Shown here: positions 1 through 5,389 of the stretch, one piece after another
Layout of the letters: every line of letters begins with the position of its first letter
Position numbering within the stretch: the first letter of the stretch is position 1
NCBI GenBank assembly: GCA_011051855.1
Contig: DRKG01000173.1
Coordinates: 1 to 13,059, forward strand
DNA length: 13,059 nucleotides
Reading direction: 5' to 3'
Origin: a bacterium
Lineage (GTDB): Bacteria > Planctomycetota > UBA1135 > UBA2386
Notes under the pieces: generated by a model
Database searches by the model: none
What the model was told of the DNA's origin: nothing
The model's input: only the letters and a program-made list of their open reading frames with translations
Translations under genes and position numbers: made by a program

Positions 1-744
1 GATCCGCGCGAAGCGTTCACCGAGCTGCCGCAGAAGACCCAGCTCGTCGAACTCGGCATCTGGGCACACGAACACATCCCCGCCGACGTGCACATCGGCA
101 TCTGGGATCCCGGCATCGTCGCGTGGTTCGCCGACCGTCGCCTGGTCAGTTTCGACCCGCTGATGAACTCGCTCGAATACCAGCGGGCGGACATCGCCGA
201 CCCCGCCGGATACGTGCACAAGCGCCGCATCGCCTACATGCTCGGCATCGCCGACCGCGTCGGCGACCGTTGGCGCTACGTCCCGCTGCCGCCCGATGGC
301 TACGACGTGGTCTGGCTGCCGTATCCCGATCGCGCGATCGGCTTCGGGCCGCTCGGACACGAACGCGCCGTCTTGGTGCGGCCGCGCAACAGCCCGATCG
401 CGCCGTTCCTGGGCGCCGAGGACTTTCCCTGCGGAGTGCTCTACCCCAACGACCCCGAACGCCGACGCACGATCACCCGCGACCGCGACCGCCTGCTCAC
501 CGGCGAGGTCCCGGCCGGCGACGTCGTGCGGCTGTGGCTCGATGTTCCGCCGGATGCGGCGGCGCTGGAACTCCGCGCCGACGATGCCACGGTCGCGACG
601 TTCGCCCCGGGCTCGCGCGGCTTTCACGGCATCGACGTGCGCGCCTTCCGCGGCCGCAAGCTGTCGGTCCGGTGGCCCGGCGGCGATCCGGCGAATGCCA
701 TCGAACAGGCCCACCTCGTCGACTACCGCTGGCCGACCCGGTAG
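1..744 (+). CDS. C-terminal part of a probable GT39/ArnT-like membrane glycosyltransferase (5' truncated)
   Basis: The frame is open from base 1, so the gene starts outside the window and about 247 residues are seen. The stretch with AHEHIPADVHIGIWDPGIVAWFADRR followed by SFDPLMNS has the pattern found just after the last membrane helix of dolichyl-phosphate-mannose or ArnT-like (GT39) transferases, where a W-I-x-E-N-x-P segment leads to 'G-x-W-D-A-G-x-x-G-Y-F' and 'N-L-D-G-L-x-N-S'. The remainder is a soluble, beta-rich, Arg/Pro-rich tail that would be periplasmic in this family. No membrane helix lies in the visible part. A GTG at 88 is an internal codon, not a credible start. mqnA follows 10 bp after the stop. 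The family call rests on one motif region and the catalytic N-terminal half is not visible, so the donor and acceptor are unknown. Confidence 0.6.
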   Translation, partial: DPREAFTELPQKTQLVELGIWAHEHIPADVHIGIWDPGIVAWFADRRLVSFDPLMNSLEYQRADIADPAGYVHKRRIAYMLGIADRVGDRWRYVPLPPDGYDVVWLPYPDRAIGFGPLGHERAVLVRPRNSPIAPFLGAEDFPCGVLYPNDPERRRTITRDRDRLLTGEVPAGDVVRLWLDVPPDAAALELRADDATVATFAPGSRGFHGIDVRAFRGRKLSVRWPGGDPANAIEQAHLVDYRWPTR

Positions 745-754
745 ACGTAGGCGC

Positions 755-1492
755 GTGACGATTCGCATCGGCGGGGTTCCCTATGGCGTCGGCGCGCCGC
801 TGCTCGCCGGTCTCGATGAACACGACGGCGTCGAGTTGGTGCAGGCACCGCCGACCGAACTGATCGCGCAACTGCGCCAACGGCGCCTCGACGCGGCACT
901 GGTGTCGTCGATCGAGGCCGTGCGGCAACCGGGTTACGCGGTGGCGGCCGGACTCGGCATCGCCTGCCGCGAGGAGATCCGCTCGGTGCGGGCATTCCGG
1001 CGGCGCGGCCGGGCGATCCGCACGATCGGGCTCGATCGTAGCTCGGCGACGTCGGTGGCGCTGTTGCGGCTGCTGCTGGCGAACGTGCACGTCGACGCGG
1101 TCGCGCACGGAGTCTCGTTCGAGTCCATCCAGCCGACCCTAGAACCCGATCGCATGCCGCACGACCTGGTGCTGCTGATCGGCGATCCCGGACTGCATGC
1201 GCATGCGGGCGAACGGGAGGTGTGGGATCTCGGCCGCCAATGGAAGGAATGGACCGGCCTGCCGTTCGTGTTTGCGCTGTGGGTGCTGGCGGAAGGCGCG
1301 AACCCCGATGCCGTGCTGCCGCTGCTGCACCGCGCGCGCGCGCGCGGTCGCCAGCGCGGCGCCATCGACGGCACCGAGGGAGCGGCCCACTACGACCTCG
1401 ACGACCGCGACCTGCGCGGGCTGTGCCGATTCTGGGACGAATGCCGGGCGCTCGGTTTCGCCGACCAACCCGACCCGCCGTTTCTCGACTGA
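755..1492 (+). CDS. mqnA: Chorismate dehydratase MqnA (futalosine menaquinone pathway)
   Basis: The 245-aa product resembles MqnA, which removes water from chorismate to give 3-[(1-carboxyvinyl)oxy]benzoate, the first committed step of the futalosine route to menaquinone, in the cytosol. It has the periplasmic-binding-protein-like fold of the MqnA/MqnD family. Supporting segments are the N-terminal 'IRIGGVPYGVGAPL', the 'LRQRRLDAALVSSIEAV' segment (the family's G-x-x-D-x-A-L-x-P/S-S site), a 'DLVLLIGD' strand, and 'WDLGRQWKEWTGLPFVFALWV', the family's typical D-L-x-x-x-W-x-x-x-T-G-L-P-F-V-x-A-x-W signature. The start is GTG at 755; no earlier start in frame gives a sensible N-terminus, and only a weak purine run precedes it. 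MqnD is excluded because its Thr/Ser-rich N-terminal signature is absent. A (CG)8 run at 1331-1346 encodes Arg-Ala-Arg-Ala. No other mqn gene lies in the window. The length is slightly below the usual 260-280 aa. Confidence 0.85.
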   Translation: MTIRIGGVPYGVGAPLLAGLDEHDGVELVQAPPTELIAQLRQRRLDAALVSSIEAVRQPGYAVAAGLGIACREEIRSVRAFRRRGRAIRTIGLDRSSATSVALLRLLLANVHVDAVAHGVSFESIQPTLEPDRMPHDLVLLIGDPGLHAHAGEREVWDLGRQWKEWTGLPFVFALWVLAEGANPDAVLPLLHRARARGRQRGAIDGTEGAAHYDLDDRDLRGLCRFWDECRALGFADQPDPPFLD

Positions 1493-1564
1493 CCGACGGC
1501 CCGCGTCGAGCCGGATCAGCTCGCCCTTGTGCCCGGCCGCGCACGGGCGTTCGATGCGGATTCC

Positions 1565-1894
1565 ATGACCTCGGACTTCTACTGCGACGAAGTGCTGAGC
1601 GGGCGCACCGCCGTGCGGGTGGTCTCCGAGACCAGCGACATCCTCGCCTACCACCACACGCGGCCGTTCTGGCCGGTGCACATCGTCGTGATCCCCAAGC
1701 GCCACGTGCCGTCACTGACCGACCTCGGCGACGCCGACGAAGCGCTGCTGCACCGACTGCTCGCGGTCGTGCGCGAGGTCGCGGCACAGGTCGAACGAGA
1801 GCACGGCAAGGCGCGCGTCTTGACCAACCTGGGCGCATACCAGGACAGCAAACACCTGCACTTCCACGTGAACTCGGGCGATCCGCTGCGATGA
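1565..1894 (+). CDS. HIT-family (histidine triad) nucleotide-binding hydrolase/transferase
   Basis: The product is 109 aa, the size of HINT-type proteins. The histidine triad is H97-L-H99-F-H101-V-N-S near the C-terminus; the middle His is the nucleophile that is AMP-modified in this family. The upstream half has the usual HIT beginning, with 'AYHHTRPFWPVHIVVIPKRHV' corresponding to the D/H-x-x-P-x-x-P-x-H-x-L-V-I-P-K-x-H segment. Family members hydrolyse nucleoside phosphoramidates or dinucleotides; the substrate here cannot be read from sequence. ATG 1565 gives the standard HIT length. A GTG at 1529 in the same frame would add 12 residues without similarity and neither start has a strong ribosome site. 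The stop overlaps the start of the next gene as ATGA (1891-1894), so the two are probably translationally coupled. The gap to mqnA is 72 bp. Confidence 0.87.
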   Translation: MTSDFYCDEVLSGRTAVRVVSETSDILAYHHTRPFWPVHIVVIPKRHVPSLTDLGDADEALLHRLLAVVREVAAQVEREHGKARVLTNLGAYQDSKHLHFHVNSGDPLR

Positions 1895-2994
1895 ACGAAC
1901 GCACCCCGAGCACCGCGGAAGTGCTGGCTTCCGTGCAGCGCTTCGCGATCGACGGCGAGTGCGTCGACGTCGTGCCGCTGGTCCGCGGCCACATCCACGA
2001 CACGTTCGTGTCGACCTGGCGGCAGAACGGCGGCACCCGTCGCTACCTGCACCAGCGCATGAACGACAAGGTGTTCCACGACATCCCGGCGGTGATGCAC
2101 AACATCGAGACCGTCAGCAAGCACCTGCGCCGCAAGATGTCCGGCCATACGACGCTCGACGGCTTTCGCGTGCTCGACCTGGTGACGACGCGCGAACAGC
2201 GCAGCTACCTGGTCTGCGAAACGGGGCAGTGGCGCACCTACTCGTTCATCGAAGGCACCACCAGCCACGACCACTGCGAGCGCCCGGAGCAGGCGTTCGA
2301 GGCAGCGCGCGCGTTCGGCTGGTTTTCGTCGCAACTCGCCGATCTCGACCCCCGCAACTTGCGCGAAACATTGCCGCACTTCTTCTCGACACCGCACCGC
2401 TTGCAGCAGTTCGAAGACGCGCTCGCCGAGGATCCGCGCAGCCGCGCCGAGCACTGCATCGACGAGATCCGGTTTGCGCAACAGCGGCGCGAGATGGCGT
2501 TCGTGATCGACGGCATGCTGCGCAGCGGCGAGATCCCGACCCGCACCGTGCACGGGGACACCAAGCTCAACAACGTGCTGTTCTGCAAGCGCACCGGCCG
2601 CGCCTCGTGCATCGTCGACCTCGACACCTGCATGCCGGGCTATTCGCTCTACGACTTCGGCGACCTGGTGCGGTTCACCGCGGCGACCAGCGACGAGGAC
2701 GAACGTGACCTCGACCGGGTCGGCACCGATCTCGAACTCTACCGCGCGCTGGTCGACGGCTACCTCGAAGGCATGCGCGGCACGCTGTCCAAGCGCGAAA
2801 TCCTGCTGATGCCGTTCGCCGCGCGCCTGGTCACCTACACCATCGGCCTACGCTTCCTCGCCGACCACCTCGCCGGCGACATCTACTTCAAGGTGCACCG
2901 CGAAGGGCACAACCTCGATCGTGCGCGGGTGCAATTCCGCATGGTCGAACGGATGGAGCAACAGGCCGACACGATGGCCGTGACGACGAGCTGA
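1891..2994 (+). CDS. APH-fold sugar kinase, N-acetylhexosamine 1-kinase (NahK)-like
   Basis: The 367-aa protein belongs to the aminoglycoside-phosphotransferase/choline-kinase fold family and most resembles NahK-type kinases, which phosphorylate the anomeric hydroxyl of N-acetylhexosamines with ATP. Visible marks are the N-terminal 'V-R-G-H-I-H-D-T-F' at 31-39 (NahK-like G-H-I-N-D-T-Y), 'LHQRMNDKVFHDIPAVMHNI' (like L-L-Q-R-I-N-x-x-V-F-x-x-P-x-x-V-M-x-N-I), the catalytic loop H221-G-D223-T-K-L-N-N228 with D223 as likely base, and the metal-binding D243-L-D245 followed by 'MPGYSLYDFGDLVRF'. About 360 aa is normal for NahK. Its start overlaps the HIT gene stop. The exact sugar cannot be set from sequence; homoserine or other APH substrates are less likely given the NahK-specific LxQRxN and MPG-x-S-L-Y-DFGD segments. 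The 94-bp repeat begins 9 bp after its stop. Confidence 0.8.
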   Translation: MNERTPSTAEVLASVQRFAIDGECVDVVPLVRGHIHDTFVSTWRQNGGTRRYLHQRMNDKVFHDIPAVMHNIETVSKHLRRKMSGHTTLDGFRVLDLVTTREQRSYLVCETGQWRTYSFIEGTTSHDHCERPEQAFEAARAFGWFSSQLADLDPRNLRETLPHFFSTPHRLQQFEDALAEDPRSRAEHCIDEIRFAQQRREMAFVIDGMLRSGEIPTRTVHGDTKLNNVLFCKRTGRASCIVDLDTCMPGYSLYDFGDLVRFTAATSDEDERDLDRVGTDLELYRALVDGYLEGMRGTLSKREILLMPFAARLVTYTIGLRFLADHLAGDIYFKVHREGHNLDRARVQFRMVERMEQQADTMAVTTS

Positions 2995-3003
2995 CGAACC
3001 CGA

Positions 3004-3097
3004 ACGTACCGAACCCGGTACAAACAACAACTGCGTCGGGCCATATGCCCGGGCAATCATACTTGTCAGGTTGGGCTTTGTACCGGGTTCGGTACGT
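3004..3097. repeat. 94-bp interrupted-palindrome repeat, copy 1
   Basis: This copy begins ACGTACCGAACCCGG and ends with the exact reverse complement of its first 21 bases (3004-3024 pairs with 3077-3097). The exact centre (3050/3051) is the 10-bp palindrome TGCCCGGGCA, and CAAC 3028-3031 pairs symmetrically with GTTG 3070-3073. The whole unit can therefore fold as one long hairpin or a cruciform. Each arm also holds a small inverted pair, GTACC and GGTAC. It matches copy 2 at 89 of 94 positions in the same orientation, and two bases on each side (GA left, CC right) are also shared. It lies between the convergent stops of the kinase (9 bp away) and the 553-aa gene (21 bp away), where it could act as a two-way terminator, although there is no T-run. 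It is too short to encode a transposase; a REP- or MITE-like unit is the likeliest type. Confidence 0.9.
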
Positions 3098-3118
3098 CCG
3101 CAGAGGCGACCTCACGGT

Positions 3119-4780
3119 TCAATCCTCTGCCAACACGATCCGCCGACCCGCAACTTCGGCGACAATGGCCCCGATCGCGCCCTTTACCACGTGCTTCTGC
3201 CAAACGCGGCCATCGCAATCACCAGGCGCCCGGAATGCGATCGTATCGGCGACGCCCATGACCGCCAACGGATCCTGCAGCATTCGGTGCTCAAACCTGA
3301 CCACAGCACTGCCGTGGGCAACGACCAGCGGCTTGACCGACGTTTCGAAGTCCACCCGGAGGACACGCTCACTCACTCGGACCTTCGTACGCACCTGTTG
3401 ACCTGACAAGTGTTCGACCGATGTGACGCCGCCGTCGCGGTATACCACTTCGACTTCGTCCCAGGCATCGGGCATCCGATGGAATCGCAGAACGCTTCCC
3501 GATCGCGAGTAGCAGAACTCCATGGGGTCGGCGAGACTCGCGCCATCGTTTACCGCAAACCAGGTGCCTCTGCTTCGCCGCCCGCGCACATAGCCTGGAT
3601 CCTCGTCTCGCCCGGTTTCGACGCGGATTGGCTCCCGAGCATTGCCGAGTTCCAGCATCAATCGCTTCCGCTTCGCATCCCAAGAGAGCTTCGCTACGCT
3701 ACCTTCCAGCAGACGGCCGTCGTCCAACAGTACCGTCAGAAGGGAATCTTCACCGGCGTTGCGCATCCTAACCAAGCGTGCTTCGGGTAGCACAGCGACG
3801 CCGTTCGACAGCTTTGACTCGGTCACGGATTCGGTCCCATCGCGACGTTCCAGGGCGAACACCGTACCGGACAAATCGGCCACACTCCCCCGGTCAACAA
3901 CTTCGACTCCGCACGCAGGGAATACCTCAACAACCTCGAAGGACACGATAGCCGGCACCCGCACCAAGTGGTCGCCAGGGCTGATGACACTGCCGTCCGC
4001 CACACACTTGACCCGATAGAGCGGTCCGGCTGGAAGCGCAGCCGTGAGTCCTTCCGTGGGCACGGGGTGCGGGAACGAGTCCATCCCGAACGTCGCCACC
4101 ACGCCCTCGTGGGACGGGACCTTGAACGGGATCTTGTTCGCCGCCGTTTCATCAGCCAGTGCGCAGTAAGCACGTGGACGGAAGACTTGCGGATGCACTG
4201 CACTCCCAACCCTATCGTCGACCCGTATCGTCACATCGCCCATCGGTGGCAAGACCAACTGGTAGGGCGGCGAGACGCTGAGGCCCTCGTAGTCGACCCA
4301 ACAGAAGGGCGACACGTGCACGCGCAGCATCCGCCCCGCGGCCTCCACCAGAGAACCCGGTACTGAGAATCCACCATCGGGTCGTGTCCACCCTTCGTAA
4401 TACACTCTCGATCCCACATCGCGCCACGCGTATCGGAGTCCCGCAGCGGGTGACTGGTCGGATCGCAATAGAACGCCAGCGAGGTCACCATCTCTCCGTG
4501 ACTGCTCCGCATCGGATGTCGCATACGATGCAGCGCGTTCCTCGAACACGGCTTCACGCTGAGCATCCCACTCGGCCGAGCCACTGGCCCTCGTCTCCCC
4601 ATGCCTCGCCGACCGATCAGCTACGAGCTCGTGCGAACCTGACACCGGTGCGAAACCTGCCCCGATACGCAGGAAGGCCGCAACAGCCAAGCCAACGGCG
4701 AGACTCACGAGTAGCCAGGCTCGCACCCACCCCTCCCGAGGAGGTCCAACGAGGCTCTGGGGCGGTCGCCGCATCGTCAT
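3119..4780 (-). CDS. Membrane-anchored hypothetical protein with an extracytoplasmic beta-rich region (carboxypeptidase-regulatory-like)
   Basis: I do not recognise this 553-aa protein. A short basic N-terminus is followed by one hydrophobic helix at about residues 20-40 (AWLLVSLAVGLAVAAFLRIG), so most of it should lie outside the cytoplasm. Residues of about 45-95 are charged and linker-like. From about 99 on, 'DLAGVLLRSDQSPAAGLRYA' followed by 'TRPDGGFSVPG' has the G-x-V-x-D-x-x-x-x-P-x-x-x-A ... D-x-x-G-x-F pattern of a carboxypeptidase-regulatory-like module. The rest is strand-rich, Val/Arg/Asp-rich, with no catalytic signature that I can see. Its start is 28 bp after the stop of the 124-aa secreted gene on the same strand, so the two are probably cotranscribed. 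Third codon positions are less G/C-rich than in neighbours: 7 of 19 codons at 3181-3240 and 7 of 21 near 4201-4260 end in A or T, against 1 of 20 in a topoisomerase VI B sample. ATG 4780 has a weak AGG site; ATG 4774 is an alternative. Confidence 0.7.
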   Translation of the reverse strand: MTMRRPPQSLVGPPREGWVRAWLLVSLAVGLAVAAFLRIGAGFAPVSGSHELVADRSARHGETRASGSAEWDAQREAVFEERAASYATSDAEQSRRDGDLAGVLLRSDQSPAAGLRYAWRDVGSRVYYEGWTRPDGGFSVPGSLVEAAGRMLRVHVSPFCWVDYEGLSVSPPYQLVLPPMGDVTIRVDDRVGSAVHPQVFRPRAYCALADETAANKIPFKVPSHEGVVATFGMDSFPHPVPTEGLTAALPAGPLYRVKCVADGSVISPGDHLVRVPAIVSFEVVEVFPACGVEVVDRGSVADLSGTVFALERRDGTESVTESKLSNGVAVLPEARLVRMRNAGEDSLLTVLLDDGRLLEGSVAKLSWDAKRKRLMLELGNAREPIRVETGRDEDPGYVRGRRSRGTWFAVNDGASLADPMEFCYSRSGSVLRFHRMPDAWDEVEVVYRDGGVTSVEHLSGQQVRTKVRVSERVLRVDFETSVKPLVVAHGSAVVRFEHRMLQDPLAVMGVADTIAFRAPGDCDGRVWQKHVVKGAIGAIVAEVAGRRIVLAED

Positions 4781-4808
4781 GGTGTCAGACCTGAAGGCTG
4801 GAGTGAAG

Positions 4809-5183
4809 TCAATACGTCGTCGTCAACACGATGTCGCCTTGGATCGTCGAGCTGGTCTTGTATGTGAAGCGGAACGTCTTCTTGTTGATGCTCGCCTCCG
4901 ATGGCTTCGTGCACGTGACCTTCTTGCTCGGATTGTTCGACCGGGTCCAGGCGTTGGTGACGTCGTGCCATTGGCCATCCGATGTCTGCTCTTCGATCTT
5001 GGTGATCTCTACCGTCGTGCCCGGTGCTGCGGTACTCGGCGGCGTCGCATGACAGCCAGTTGGCTCTGCCGCACCGTTGGGTTGGAAGGTGATGGTAACG
5101 CTACCCTGCGACTGCGCAAACGCAGCAGAAGCCAGGAGAAGCGGGACTGAAATGACTCTGGCAAGGTTTGTGTTCTTATGCAT
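4809..5183 (-). CDS. Small secreted protein of unknown function
   Basis: The 124-aa product has a clear Sec signal peptide: a basic start (MHKNTNLARV), a hydrophobic core (PLLLASAAFA) and an A-F-A cleavage site before Q24. The mature protein is about 101 aa, beta-strand-like, rich in Thr, Ser and Lys, with two cysteines (C44 and C91) that could form one disulphide. It has no motif I can name. The C-terminus 'TIQGDIVLTTTY' looks like a closing strand. It is the first gene of an apparent two-gene unit with the 553-aa membrane-anchored protein, 28 bp downstream on the same strand. Its third codon positions are moderately AT-rich (6 of 20 in a sampled stretch), like that partner. No clear Shine-Dalgarno precedes ATG 5183. 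A (GA)n tract and repeat copy 2 lie just upstream. Confidence 0.72.
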   Translation of the reverse strand: MHKNTNLARVISVPLLLASAAFAQSQGSVTITFQPNGAAEPTGCHATPPSTAAPGTTVEITKIEEQTSDGQWHDVTNAWTRSNNPSKKVTCTKPSEASINKKTFRFTYKTSSTIQGDIVLTTTY

Positions 5184-5229
5184 GGGACTGGTGAGATTCG
5201 CAACCGCACTTGCTGCCCAAGCCGCATTG

Positions 5230-5246
5230 GAGAGAGAGAGAGAGAG
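5230..5246. repeat. (GA)8 dinucleotide tract
   Basis: An uninterrupted alternating GA run of 17 bases lies 46 bp upstream of the start of the 124-aa secreted gene, between that start and repeat copy 2. On the coding strand of that gene it reads as a CT run in the leader or promoter region. Tracts of this kind can change length by slippage. The sequence shows no variation by itself. Confidence 0.9.
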
Positions 5247-5265
5247 TCAAGAGCCGCTTTCGGGA

Positions 5266-5359
5266 ACGTACCGAACCCGGTACAAACAACAACTGTGTCG
5301 GGCCATATACCCGGGCAATCATCCTCGCCAGGTTGGGCTTTGTACCGGGTTCGGTACGT
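5266..5359. repeat. 94-bp interrupted-palindrome repeat, copy 2
   Basis: This is the second copy of the 94-bp element, in the same orientation as copy 1, with identical 21-bp terminal inverted repeats at 5266-5286 and 5339-5359. The five differences from copy 1 are all in the interior. One change (G to A next to the central CCCGGG) breaks the outer pairs of the central palindrome, while other changes (such as A to C and T to C in the right half) strengthen pairing opposite the GGG of the left half. It ends 30 bp beyond the stop of the 589-aa minus-strand gene and lies 82 bp upstream of the 124-aa gene start. Both copies therefore sit directly 3' of a coding region. Confidence 0.9.
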
Positions 5360-5389
5360 CCACGCCATCGGGGCCGCGCGCGCCCGAGC

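Noticed and set aside
723..2553. Long minus-strand open frames opposite mqnA, the HIT gene and the kinase
   Set aside because: They are Arg/Pro/Ala-rich with no recognisable domain and run antisense to genes with clear family motifs; this is the usual effect of few stops in high-GC DNA.
2888..3115. Similar short peptides (Y-R-T-R-Y-K-A-Q-P) encoded on the minus strand at both repeat copies
   Set aside because: The similarity comes from the DNA repeat itself; the frames continue into unrelated sequence on each side and the repeat differences do not favour silent positions.
3004..5359. Interpretation of the two repeats as ends of a composite transposon or as a CRISPR array
   Set aside because: No transposase lies between them and no target-site duplication is visible; two copies 2.2 kb apart with genes between them are not a CRISPR array.
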